From Streptomyces sulfonofaciens (GTDB lineage Bacteria > Actinomycetota > Actinomycetes > Streptomycetales > Streptomycetaceae): DNA of 64,000 bases. The translations under genes and the position numbers were made by a program. Below, one piece after another: positions 45,090-54,575 of the stretch. Position 1 is the first letter of the stretch; the number at the start of each line of letters is the position of its first letter. The stretch is from the NCBI RefSeq assembly GCF_014656295.1, contig NZ_BNCD01000007.1, positions 304,547 through 368,546 of the forward strand. Reading direction: 5' to 3'. The notes beneath the pieces are model-generated. The model did not search any database and was not told where the DNA came from. It saw nothing but the letters and a program-made list of their open reading frames with translations.

Positions 45090-48000
45090 TATTCATTCTC
45101 CTTAGTTGATCTATGCTGGACGATGTAAATGATGCGGGCCTTCGCTAGGAGGGCCGCAAGCTCTGCGCTGGGTGGAGCGCCATAGAATACCCAACGCGGG
45201 TCGTGCGTGGAATCCTTTTCCCTTAGTGTCACATCTGCGTTGACCTCGGCTCGGATCCGTGGCGTGAGGCGGACTTCATTCTTGACACTGACGGTTTTTC
45301 CGTCCTTGTCCTTGACTACATTCCCCTTCTTGTCTTTCTTTGTGAGCCATGGCAGGTATGTCTTGACTTCAATAGACAGGCGTTGCCCTGCCTCGGAGCG
45401 GTTCACCTCGGCATCGTAGATGCGAAAGGTATCCTCGCTTATCGGGAAATCCGGATCGTCCGTGGCTGCTACGGGTGTTCTCCCGCCTGGTGAGGCTCCG
45501 AAGAGAATCCGTGCACGCTCCTCTCCTTCTTTCCATCTCCTTCGCTTGTCCCCGATGTTGAGGATCCGTCGCACACTCTTGACCTCTGGCCCAGCCGGAA
45601 GCTGAGGCTCGGCCTCCCCGGTTGCAGGAACTCTAGTCGATGCTTCGGCACGATGAGATTTGTTCGTGCCGTAAACGGCCCAAAGGTGGGTCTTCGCGAA
45701 TACGTTGAGAGAGGTGATTTCTTGCTGATCCCTGATGCCGGCTAGCATGGGGGCGTACTCGGAGCGCGGCACGGGATTGTTTGGAAAAGTGTTGACTCCG
45801 TGGACGGCCTCAGTTATGGCCTTCTGTAGGGACTCTCGCTCCTTCCCGTCGGACGCCTTCTCTGCCTCTGACTTTGTATGCCAGACGACGGGCACGTCCG
45901 CGGAGCCGTCTTTGTAACCTGAAGTTACTCCCGCTTGTGGGTTCAGCCTGGCGATCGACTGCACATAGGGTGCTCCAGAAGCGGACAGCTCAGTAAGGCG
46001 GTACCAGAGCCTGAACCCTATTAGAGTGGAATTGAGGACCCCCTCGGTCACGCCATGATCCAGAGTCTTTACGAGCCGCGGCTTGATGCGCGCCACGATC
46101 TTTGCTAGCCGCTCGTCCTTCGACTCCTCGGAGTCCTCCTCCTTCTTCCTGTCGTCCTTCTTCTGCTGCCTCGGATCCCGCCCGTCACCGTCGTGGTGGT
46201 CGTCGTCCCGCCCGGGGCGACGCGGCCGGTTGGGGTCCTCGTCCGGCCTGCGGTCCCGAGGCCTGTTCGGGTCGTCGTCCCTGCGAGGCCTGTTCGGGTC
46301 CTCGTCCGGGCGGCGGTCCCGGGGGCGGTTCGGGTCGTTCCGGCGGCGCCCGTCCGGGGTGCTCTCGTCCGGGCGGCGCGGAGTCGTCTCGTCCGGGCGG
46401 CGTGGGGTGCCCGAGGAGTCGTCCGGGCGGCGTTCGCCCGGGCGTTGCTCGTTGGGGCGCGGACGAGTCGGCGCTTCCTCCTCCGGGGTGCGGCGCGGGC
46501 GCGATGGCGTCGTGCCGGGGCGGTTCGCGTCCGGGCGGTTCGTGGAGGGGGCGTCGTCGCGGCGGGGGCGGGCGGTCGGGGTCGTGTCGGGGCGGGTGCC
46601 GTCGCCGCGGGGCGGGGGGCGGTCCGCGGGGCGGTTGCGGTCGGCCGGGCGGCCCCGGTCCGCCGGGGTGCGGGACCCCGGGCGCGTGCCCGAGCCCGAC
46701 GTGCCGTCACTCGTCCGGCGACCCGGGCCCGTCGTGCCGTCCGCCGACCCCGGGCCCTTCTTCGGTGCCGGCTTCTTCGGCGCAGCCGACGACGTCGGTC
46801 GCGTCGCCGGGCGTGCCGGAGCGTTCTCGTCCTCCCTCGGGCGGTTCCGGTCGCCCGGGGTGTCGGCGCCACCGCGGTCACCGCCCCCACCGCCGCCCCG
46901 CTTCTTCCCGAGGTTCTTCGCAACGCCGCGCAGGCGTTCCCCCACCTTCCCCACGTACTTGCTGATGCCGCTCAGCAGCCACTGGTACAACGTCTCCAGC
47001 AGGGCCACGACGCCCGACGCGACCGCCTTCGCGAACAGCACAGCCGCGTTGCCGCCCTTGACGGCCTTCAGGAAGTCCATGAACGCGCCGAACGCGCTGA
47101 TGATCGCGCTCAGCGCGCCCCAGGCGGTCTGGAGGAAGTCGATGATGGCCAGCACCCAGCCCGCGCCGGGGATCAGCTTGGCCACGATCTTCGTGATGAC
47201 AATCTCGCCGATGATCACAGGGAGCTGCGGCAGGACGGCGTCCCACGCCTCCTTCGCCATCTGCTCCTTGCTGATCCCGCCGTTGATCAACTGCTCGAAG
47301 ATCGCCTTGGGGATGCCGATGATCTCCTGGATCTTCTCGTTGAACCACTGCTTGACCGCGGTGACGATCTCGGGGAAGAGGTGGTGCTGTGCGCCGTCCT
47401 TCGCCGAGCTGCCCAGGTTGCTGACCCAGCCGCCGGGGTCGGAGATGATGTCGCCGACGATGGCGATGAACTCGCCGAGGCCGTTCAGCAGCCCCATGGC
47501 GAAGTCCATGACGGCCTTCACCGCGCTCACCACGGCCTTCACCGCCGCGTCGAGGGCAGCCTTCAACGCGTCGAGGATGGCGCTGAGGATGCTCCCGAGG
47601 GCGTTGAGGAGCGCGTTGATGGCTTCCTTCAGCGCGTTCGCCAGCCGCTGCACCAGCGCGATGGCGGCCTTCACCAGGTCCGTGATCAGCTTCCGGATCC
47701 GGTTTGCGAGCTCCACGATGGCGCGGACCAGCGCCTTGCCCAGCTCGATCAGGGCGTCGATGAGGGCCTTGACCGTGTCGATGATCCACTGGCGTGCCTC
47801 GTTGATCCAGCGGAGCACCGTGTCCTTGAAGTCCCTGATGAGCCCGGTCACCGCGTCGCGCGCCGCGCGGAAGATGCCGACAATCGCGTTTTTGATCTCG
47901 ATGAACTTCTGCTTGATCCAGTCCAGCGCCTTGGTGATCCAGTTGCCGGCCTGTTCCTTGGGCTCGTCCTTCTTCTTGCCGGCGTCCTGCTCGGCCTGCG

Positions 48001-51000
48001 TGGCCTTGGTCTGGACGTCCTTGTCGTCCTTGTCCTTGCGGTCCGTGACGTCCTTGTCTGTCTTGTCTTCCTTGTCCTTGACGTCCTTCTTGAGCTTGTC
48101 GTGCTTCTCGGTCTTCTTGTCGCCGAGGTCGGCCAGGTGCTGGTCCTGGTCCGCACGCCACTGCTCGCGCTCCGCGGTGACGCTGGACATGGCCTTGTCG
48201 CGTTCCGCGGACTGGCTCTCGGCGTTGGCGGAGACCTCCGCCTTGACCTGCTGCTTGTTGTCGTCCTGGGACTTGCGGACGTCCTTGTCCTTCTGCTGCC
48301 GGCCCTTCGACATCTGCTGCTGGCCGTCGGTGAAGGAGCGGTGGAACTGCGGGCCGCGCTCGTGCTCGGCGACCTCGGATACCGCTTCCGGCGGAACCTG
48401 GCCGGTGGCGGGCGCGCCGGCGGCCGCGGGGGCGGCGCCCTTGCCCCGCTGGCCGGGGACCTTCGCCTCCAACTGCTCCTTGGGCGCGTTCGGATAGATC
48501 TGGTCCTCGCCCAGGTTGCGGCCCGCGTCGTCGCGCGCGGCGGTGTGCACCTCCTGGCCCTTGGCGTCCAGGTTGGTGCCCTGCTCACCGGCCGCCGAGT
48601 CCGCGTCGCCCTGCATGCTCACGCCCGGCGCGTTGCCGACCTGGGCCTGCTTCAGGGCCTCGTCCTTCGTGGGCAGCCCCGCGAACTTCGCGGCCAGATC
48701 CGCCGGGTCCACGTCGGCGCCGAAGAAGTTGCCGACGGCGCCGATCACGTAACCGGCCCCCATGGCCAGCATGTCGCCGAAGTCGGGCTCCTCCGCGTTC
48801 TCCGCAGGGATGTCGCCCTCGGGCTGTTTCGCGCCGCTGACCTCGGCATCCTTGCCCTCCGGTGCGTCGGCCTTCTGCGCGGGGTCCTGGCTGTACTGGC
48901 CCGGGGCCTCGGTGTTCGGTGCGCCCTCCAGCGTCCGGGGCGCGCCCGCGGGCCGTTCCACCGACGGCGGCGCGCTCGCCAGGGACTGGTGCTCGTCTGA
49001 GACCGTGCGGTCGACGGAGCCGGAGACGCCGCCCAGCGCCTGGAGCGCGACGTGCGGCTTGAGGCCCGCGGCCGTCGAGAGACCGGCCTCCGGCGAGACC
49101 TGCGAGAGGTCCGGCGGCGGCGCCTCCTTCTTCGCCGCCTTGCCCTTCGCGGGCGCGGCGCCCCCGCCTCCGCCGCCGCGTGGGGCGAGGGGTGCGGGTG
49201 CCGGCGGAGCAGACGCCGATCGGGACGACCCGGACGCGGCCGGGGGCGCGGCGGCGCGAGCGGGCGGCGGAGGCGCGGCGCCCCCGCCCGAGGATCCTGA
49301 CGAGCCGGAACTTCCGGAGGATGCCGCCGACGCCTTCGACGTGTCCGCGGACGAGGCGGTGGTGGACGTGGCGGACGACGGCGTGGCCGTGCCCGCGCCC
49401 CACGCACCCTGCGCCCCTGCCGTCGTCGTCTCACCGGAGGCGGACGCACCGCTCCCGGTGCTCGACACGTGCGAGTCCTGTGCGGACGACGGCGACTGCG
49501 TGTCGTCCGTCGGCCCGCCCTGCTCGGCCGTTCCCATTCCCGTTCCCGAGCTCGTGCCGGAGCCGCCGGCCCCCTGCGTCCCGGTGGACGAATCCTGGGT
49601 GCCCCCCGAACCGTCGGTGGACGAGGACGTTCCGCCGCCAGCCTCCTGCTGGGGCTGCTGCCCCGCGGCCTGGCCCTGGTCGCCCGCGCCGCCCTGGCCT
49701 GCGGCCCCGCCCTGCTGCTGCCCCTGTCCCGGCTCCTCGCCCTTGCCGGCCCTGTCCCCGGCCGGATCCGCGTCCTTCTTCTCCTGCTCCGCCGTGTCCT
49801 TCCTGGCGTCGCCGGTGTCCGCGCCGTCCTGCTCGGCCCCGCCGGGCTGCTGCTCGGCGCTCTGCCCGGGGGCGCCGGTCCCTGCTTCCGGGGCCGTTTT
49901 CAGCGTGAGAGGGCCCGGGCGGGCGGCGGTGGCGGCACCCGCCACCGGACCCGCGGACGCGCCGGGCCGCTGCGGCGCGACGTCCGGGTCGACGAGGGCG
50001 CCGCTGCCGACCAGCGACGGCGTGCCCTCGGTCTCCGGCGGGCCGTCGCCGGCCGCGTCCTTAGCGTCCTCGCGGTCCCGCTGCGCCTGCACCTGTTCCG
50101 CCCGGGTGGGCGGCGCCTGCGGGAAGCTCGGCACGGCGGGGGACTGCTCGGAGCCGACCTCGATCTGGTCCGCGGTCGGCACCGCCGACACGTCGAGGTC
50201 GGCCTGCGGGAGGAAGTCGTCCGGGCCCAGCTTGACGTCCCAGGCGCTCTTCGCCTCGGACGCGTTCGGGTCGAGCCGGTTCGCCGAGTCCGCGTCCGCG
50301 TCCTGCCCGAACGGGTCGTCGTCCCCGGTCCGCCCCTCGCCGCCGTCCAGATCCTGGGCCCGTGCCCCGTCCAGTGTGCTCACCGCGCCGAGGTCGTGCA
50401 GGCTGGGTCCTGCCGGGCCCGGTGCCGTCGTCGGGACCTCGGGCACACCCCGTCTGTCCTGCTCCTTGACCTGCTGGCCCGCGACCAGCGGATCCACGGC
50501 TTTGGGGCGGTTCTTGGCCGCCGACTCCTCCTCGGTGGGGGCCGGCACGCCCTGCTGCTGGCCGCCGCCGGACTCCTCGGCCTGCTGCCCGCCGTCCTTC
50601 TTCTCGCCGGCCGCCTCGCCCTGGGCCCCGCCGGCCTCCTCCTTCTGCTTCCCGGCCGCCTGCCCGCCGGCCCCGCCCTGCGTGCCGCCGCCCGTGTCCT
50701 GCTGCGCCGACGACCCCTGCGGCGCCGCGCCCGAACCGCCGCCGGAGCGGTCCGCGTCCGCCCGGGGCCCGGTATCCGAGGAACCCCCCGAGCCCGCCGG
50801 ACGGCCGGGTGACGTGTCCTGAGTCCCCGACGGCGTGTCCGCGCCACCGCTCCCCGACGTGGAACCGGACGGCGAGTCCTGTCGCGCGCCCGCTCCCGAG
50901 GTGTCCGTGCCCCGGCCGTCCTGCTCGCCGGAAGCGGGCCCGCCCGATGCGGCGGGCTCGACCCGGTCGGACCGGATCCGCTCGGTCTCCGCGTTGTCCC

Positions 51001-51886
51001 GTTCCGTCTCCCGCTCGGTCTGCAACTCCTCCAGCAGGTCGCGGTCGAGCGCGGGCGCCTCGTGGGAGTTGAGTTCCGGCTGGCCGTCCGGGGTGCCGCG
51101 GGTCTCGTCCGCGTTCTCGGCGAGCAGGTCCTCCAGCCGTTCGCGCTCCGACGTGAGCAGCCGCCGCTCCAGCCGGGCCACGACCAGGTCCTGCATCTCC
51201 TCCGGCAGCCGTGACAACGTGAGGCGGGTGCGGCGGGAGTAGTCGGACGGGTCGCTGCGCAGCGAGCGCAGCACCTGGTTCGCCATCCGGTCGACCAGCG
51301 TCGCCGGATCGACCATGTCCAGCCGGCTGCGGTCCGCGTCGACCGTCGCGTACCTGAGCCACCCCGGCGTCGCCCGCCCCGGCTCGACCTCCTGGGCGGC
51401 GGCCGCCGGCGAGCCGGCCGCGCGGGACGGGTCCGCCAGCTCCTGTGCCGCTGACTCCGCCTCGCGTTCGATCGCCTGCTGCGGCAGGGAGACGGCGCCC
51501 AGGTCGCGGCCGGCGCGCAGGGCGCCGAGGCCGTCGGGGTTCTGCACGGTGTGCAGGAGCTCGTGGGCGAGCAGGCGGCGGCCGTCGGTGGTGCCGGGGC
51601 TGAAGGCGCCCTCGCGGAAGAAGATGTCCTGGCCGACGGCGACCGCGTCGGCGCCGAGCATGTCGGTGAGCGCGCCCGCGGAGCGGTCGGTGTGCAGGCG
51701 GATCCGGCTCAGGTCGTGGCCGAGCTGCTCCTCAAGATCCCGGCGGACGGACAGGTCCAGAGGCTGGCCGGCGCCGCTGACGACGTTCTTCGGCTCCAAC
51801 GCATGCGAAGAGGCACGCTCCTTGCGCTTCCTGCGGCGGTCACGCGCCGCCTTGGCCTCCTGCGCGGGCCGCTCCGAGGTGCTCAT
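45089..51886 (-). CDS. eCIS-core (DUF4157) effector with C-terminal PD-(D/E)xK nuclease-like domain
   Basis: 2265-residue protein. Residues 50-130 form the eCIS-core domain, with a zinc-peptidase-like H108-E-L-L-H112 (HELLHTVQN) and VGQDIFFREGAF. Residues about 170-1000 are disordered Gly/Ser/Gln/Thr/Asp-rich sequence. A charged Lys/Asp coiled coil spans about 1200-1310, then amphipathic helices to about 1660 (WIKQKFIEIKNAIVGIF) that could contact membranes or fill the tube. A Pro/Arg/Asp repeat linker (DPNRPRDRRPDE) follows. The last 350 residues are low-GC and end in a restriction-endonuclease-like motif, D2158-x14-E2173-x-K2175. The ATG at 51886 overlaps the upstream stop. Known eCIS-core proteins are cargo; nuclease activity is inferred. 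Confidence 0.85.
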   Translation of the reverse strand: MSTSERPAQEAKAARDRRRKRKERASSHALEPKNVVSGAGQPLDLSVRRDLEEQLGHDLSRIRLHTDRSAGALTDMLGADAVAVGQDIFFREGAFSPGTTDGRRLLAHELLHTVQNPDGLGALRAGRDLGAVSLPQQAIEREAESAAQELADPSRAAGSPAAAAQEVEPGRATPGWLRYATVDADRSRLDMVDPATLVDRMANQVLRSLRSDPSDYSRRTRLTLSRLPEEMQDLVVARLERRLLTSERERLEDLLAENADETRGTPDGQPELNSHEAPALDRDLLEELQTERETERDNAETERIRSDRVEPAASGGPASGEQDGRGTDTSGAGARQDSPSGSTSGSGGADTPSGTQDTSPGRPAGSGGSSDTGPRADADRSGGGSGAAPQGSSAQQDTGGGTQGGAGGQAAGKQKEEAGGAQGEAAGEKKDGGQQAEESGGGQQQGVPAPTEEESAAKNRPKAVDPLVAGQQVKEQDRRGVPEVPTTAPGPAGPSLHDLGAVSTLDGARAQDLDGGEGRTGDDDPFGQDADADSANRLDPNASEAKSAWDVKLGPDDFLPQADLDVSAVPTADQIEVGSEQSPAVPSFPQAPPTRAEQVQAQRDREDAKDAAGDGPPETEGTPSLVGSGALVDPDVAPQRPGASAGPVAGAATAARPGPLTLKTAPEAGTGAPGQSAEQQPGGAEQDGADTGDARKDTAEQEKKDADPAGDRAGKGEEPGQGQQQGGAAGQGGAGDQGQAAGQQPQQEAGGGTSSSTDGSGGTQDSSTGTQGAGGSGTSSGTGMGTAEQGGPTDDTQSPSSAQDSHVSSTGSGASASGETTTAGAQGAWGAGTATPSSATSTTASSADTSKASAASSGSSGSSGSSGGGAAPPPPARAAAPPAASGSSRSASAPPAPAPLAPRGGGGGGAAPAKGKAAKKEAPPPDLSQVSPEAGLSTAAGLKPHVALQALGGVSGSVDRTVSDEHQSLASAPPSVERPAGAPRTLEGAPNTEAPGQYSQDPAQKADAPEGKDAEVSGAKQPEGDIPAENAEEPDFGDMLAMGAGYVIGAVGNFFGADVDPADLAAKFAGLPTKDEALKQAQVGNAPGVSMQGDADSAAGEQGTNLDAKGQEVHTAARDDAGRNLGEDQIYPNAPKEQLEAKVPGQRGKGAAPAAAGAPATGQVPPEAVSEVAEHERGPQFHRSFTDGQQQMSKGRQQKDKDVRKSQDDNKQQVKAEVSANAESQSAERDKAMSSVTAEREQWRADQDQHLADLGDKKTEKHDKLKKDVKDKEDKTDKDVTDRKDKDDKDVQTKATQAEQDAGKKKDEPKEQAGNWITKALDWIKQKFIEIKNAIVGIFRAARDAVTGLIRDFKDTVLRWINEARQWIIDTVKALIDALIELGKALVRAIVELANRIRKLITDLVKAAIALVQRLANALKEAINALLNALGSILSAILDALKAALDAAVKAVVSAVKAVMDFAMGLLNGLGEFIAIVGDIISDPGGWVSNLGSSAKDGAQHHLFPEIVTAVKQWFNEKIQEIIGIPKAIFEQLINGGISKEQMAKEAWDAVLPQLPVIIGEIVITKIVAKLIPGAGWVLAIIDFLQTAWGALSAIISAFGAFMDFLKAVKGGNAAVLFAKAVASGVVALLETLYQWLLSGISKYVGKVGERLRGVAKNLGKKRGGGGGGDRGGADTPGDRNRPREDENAPARPATRPTSSAAPKKPAPKKGPGSADGTTGPGRRTSDGTSGSGTRPGSRTPADRGRPADRNRPADRPPPRGDGTRPDTTPTARPRRDDAPSTNRPDANRPGTTPSRPRRTPEEEAPTRPRPNEQRPGERRPDDSSGTPRRPDETTPRRPDESTPDGRRRNDPNRPRDRRPDEDPNRPRRDDDPNRPRDRRPDEDPNRPRRPGRDDDHHDGDGRDPRQQKKDDRKKEEDSEESKDERLAKIVARIKPRLVKTLDHGVTEGVLNSTLIGFRLWYRLTELSASGAPYVQSIARLNPQAGVTSGYKDGSADVPVVWHTKSEAEKASDGKERESLQKAITEAVHGVNTFPNNPVPRSEYAPMLAGIRDQQEITSLNVFAKTHLWAVYGTNKSHRAEASTRVPATGEAEPQLPAGPEVKSVRRILNIGDKRRRWKEGEERARILFGASPGGRTPVAATDDPDFPISEDTFRIYDAEVNRSEAGQRLSIEVKTYLPWLTKKDKKGNVVKDKDGKTVSVKNEVRLTPRIRAEVNADVTLREKDSTHDPRWVFYGAPPSAELAALLAKARIIYIVQHRSTKENE

Positions 51887-52317
51887 CGTGCCTGCCCCCG
51901 GCCCGCTAGGCCGTCGTGCACCGCGCGGGCCAGCTCCTGGCCGAGCCGTCGCGACGTCAGGTTCGCGGGCAGCGGCGGCAGCCCGCCGAGCACGTCCAGC
52001 GCCCGGGCGCCGCCGTCCGCGGCGAGCGGCACGCCCCGCTCCCGCACCAGGCGCCCCAGCTCCGCCTCGAACGCGGCCGTGACGCGGTCGGGGTCGATGG
52101 TGCGGGCGAAGCCGGTGAGCACGAGCTCGCCGATGTCGACGCGGAACGTCTCGGGTTGGTCCGGGGCCGGCCGGGACACCACTGGAGGCCGTGCGCCGGA
52201 CCTTCCGGGTCCTCCGGCTCGCCCGCCGGGTGCACGCCCCCGGCCCTGATCCGTACCGTCCGCTTCTGGCCCCCGGGCCCCCGGGAACGCCCCGCCTCGA
52301 AACTCGTTCACACCCAT
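51883..52317 (-). CDS. Conserved CIS-cluster protein of unknown function
   Basis: 144-residue protein. The first 55 residues are Gly/Arg/Pro-rich. The rest has FRVDIGELVLTGFARTIDP, DRVTAAFEAELGRLVRERG and LTSRRLGQELARAVHDGL, a helical pattern I recognise from other actinobacterial injection clusters, where it lies between the ATPase and the eCIS-core gene. The ATG at 52317 overlaps the ATPase stop by 10 nt, and its own stop overlaps the effector start (ATGA). Such tight coupling to the effector hints at a loading factor, but this is a guess. Confidence 0.75.
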   Translation of the reverse strand: MGVNEFRGGAFPGARGPEADGTDQGRGRAPGGRAGGPGRSGARPPVVSRPAPDQPETFRVDIGELVLTGFARTIDPDRVTAAFEAELGRLVRERGVPLAADGGARALDVLGGLPPLPANLTSRRLGQELARAVHDGLAGRGQAR

Positions 52318-54569
52318 CCCCGCACCTCCGAGGGCGTCAGGGACCGCTCCAGCTTCAGGTACTCCGTGCGCGCCGCCGCCAGCATGTGCCGCATACCGAG
52401 CTGCTCGCCCTCCTCCGCGGCGAGGAACGCGCCCGACAGCGCTATGTTGCGGATCGAGCCGCCGGCCACGGTGAGCTGGGCGAGCAGATCGTGGTCGAGG
52501 TCCTTGACGGGGGCCTGCGGCGGCACCACCCGGCGCCAGATCTCGGCGCGCTCGCTCCGCGCGGGGAACGGGAAGTCGACCACGAAGCGGATCCGGCGCA
52601 TGAACGCCGGGTCCAGGGCCTTCTTCATGTTCGTCGTGAGTACCGCCAGGCCCCGGTACGCCTCCATGCGCATCAGCAGGTAGCTGACCTCCAGGTTGGC
52701 GTACCGGTCGTGGCTGTCCTTGACCTCGCTGCGCCTGCCGAAGAGCGCGTCGGCCTCGTCGAACAGCAACAGGGCGCCCCCGCGTTCGGCCGCGTCGAAG
52801 ACCCTGCGGAGGTTCTTCTCGGTCTCGCCGATGTACTTCGACACCACCTGGGAGAGGTCGATGACGAAGAGGTCGAGGCCCAGCTCCTTCGCCATCACCT
52901 CGGCCGCCAGGGTCTTGCCGGTGCCGGAGCCGCCCGCGAACAGCGCGGTCACGCCGAGGCCGCGGCGCAGTGTCCGCGCGAAGCCCCACTGCTGGTGGAC
53001 CGTCGCCCGCCTGCGGACGTGCGCCACGACCTCCCGCAGCACCCGGACCTGGCCGTCGCCGAGCACCAGGTCGTCCCAGCCCGCGGTGGGCTCGATCCGC
53101 CGGCCCAGTTCGTCCATGCCGAGCCGGGCCTCGCTGAGCCCGGCCCGCCAGGCCAGCCGTGCCGGGTCGGACCCGTGGCCGTCGTGGACGCCGCCCAGAT
53201 CACGGCGTACGGCCGCGGCGGCGGCCCTGACGACGTGCGGCGGCAGTCGGAACTGCGCGACCAGCGTCCGAAGGTCGTGCTCCGCCAGCTCGGGCACGTC
53301 CGCGAAGGCGCCCGCCCACAGCTCGAACTGCTCGTCGTCGTCCAGCGGGGGCACGGCGACCCGCTCGCCGCGCGGCCGGTCGGTCGGGCGAGGCTCGTCG
53401 CAGGAGACCACGAGCGGCACCGCGGCACCGGCCACGAACGCCTCCGTCGCCGCCCGCTGGTCGCGTTCGAGTTCGCCGGTCTCCAGGAGCAGCGCGGCGG
53501 GCAGCAGCACGGCCTCGCGCTGCCACAGCCGGGCGAGGCGGTCGCGGGCCGCGGGGTCGGTCGGTACGTCGTCGGCCGCCATCGCGTACAGCCCGAGCCC
53601 CGAGCGGGCCGCCGCGGCCGCCGCGATCTCCGCACGGGTCCGCAGGTCGCCGCCGACCAGCTCGACGAGCAGCGGCGCGTCGGGCCGGGAGCCGGCCGCC
53701 CAGCCCGAGGCGACGCGGGTCGCGGCGAGGTCGTGGGAGGGGGGCAGCGTCTCGGGCGCGGCGCAGCGGCGCAGCAGGCCGTGCAGCCGGGTGTCCAGGT
53801 ACGGCGAGCCCAGCAGGAAGTGCAGGATCCGCTCGTCGAGGCGGAGCCGGGAGGTGGTGAGCCCGGCCGGGTCGGCCGGATCCGGCTCCACCAGGCGCCA
53901 GCGGCGCAGCGGGGCGACCGGGGTCAGGGCGCTCCAGTGCGGCGCGTCGAGCGCGGCCAGCGCCAGCGCGAACGTCGGGTACGCGCGCTCCGGATGCCCG
54001 CTCGCCGCCGCGCACCGCGCGCCCGCGCCCGGGTCCAGCTCGGTCGCCGCGCTGAGCACGACGACGTCCCGCTCGAACGGGGTCAGCCCGAAGCAGCCGA
54101 CCAGCGCGTCCAGTGCCGCACCCGACGCGTCGCGCGCGACGGCACCGTGCGCGACGCGTGGCAGCGCGCCCTGCCCTGCGGGGTTCCGTTCCGCGGTGTC
54201 CGCGGTGGCCTCGGGGTCCGCGGTGTCCGCGGTGTCCGCGGTGGCCTCGGGGTCCGCGGTGTCCGCGGTGGCCTCGGGGTCCGCGGTGTCAGCGATGGCC
54301 TTGGTGGCCCTGGTGGCCTTCTGACGGTCCGCGGCGCCGTCCGGGGCAGGGCCGGTCGCCCGGGGGCCGGCGGTCGCCGCCTTCGCCCCCCGCCCCGCGC
54401 GCAGCGCGTGGGCGTCGACGCGGGCCAGGACGCGCCGGAGTGCGGCGGCGAGTGCCGGGGCCCCGGCACCGTCCGTCTGCGCGGCCGTCCCGTGCGCGCC
54501 GCCGCCCATGTCCGCCCCCTCTTCCCGCGCCCGACGGTCCTCGCCGGTGCCCCCGCCCGGTCGCCGCAC
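52308..54569 (-). CDS. CIS-associated AAA+ ATPase
   Basis: 753-residue AAA+ ATPase of the type found in contractile injection clusters (Afp15/Pvc15-like). The C-terminal AAA core has Walker A GGSGTGKT near 548, Walker B LLLFDEADALFG near 601, and the sensor and arginine-finger region TTNMKKALDPAFMRRIRFVVDFP. The N-terminal 400 residues form a degenerate ATPase-like or helical domain. Residues about 88-125 contain tandem ADTADPEAT repeats from 27-bp DNA units. The GTG at 54569 lies 6 bp after the DUF4255 stop. Its job is thought to be assembly or remodelling of the particle or its cargo. Confidence 0.9.
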   Translation of the reverse strand: MRRPGGGTGEDRRAREEGADMGGGAHGTAAQTDGAGAPALAAALRRVLARVDAHALRAGRGAKAATAGPRATGPAPDGAADRQKATRATKAIADTADPEATADTADPEATADTADTADPEATADTAERNPAGQGALPRVAHGAVARDASGAALDALVGCFGLTPFERDVVVLSAATELDPGAGARCAAASGHPERAYPTFALALAALDAPHWSALTPVAPLRRWRLVEPDPADPAGLTTSRLRLDERILHFLLGSPYLDTRLHGLLRRCAAPETLPPSHDLAATRVASGWAAGSRPDAPLLVELVGGDLRTRAEIAAAAAARSGLGLYAMAADDVPTDPAARDRLARLWQREAVLLPAALLLETGELERDQRAATEAFVAGAAVPLVVSCDEPRPTDRPRGERVAVPPLDDDEQFELWAGAFADVPELAEHDLRTLVAQFRLPPHVVRAAAAAVRRDLGGVHDGHGSDPARLAWRAGLSEARLGMDELGRRIEPTAGWDDLVLGDGQVRVLREVVAHVRRRATVHQQWGFARTLRRGLGVTALFAGGSGTGKTLAAEVMAKELGLDLFVIDLSQVVSKYIGETEKNLRRVFDAAERGGALLLFDEADALFGRRSEVKDSHDRYANLEVSYLLMRMEAYRGLAVLTTNMKKALDPAFMRRIRFVVDFPFPARSERAEIWRRVVPPQAPVKDLDHDLLAQLTVAGGSIRNIALSGAFLAAEEGEQLGMRHMLAAARTEYLKLERSLTPSEVRGWV

Positions 54570-54575
54570 GATGCC

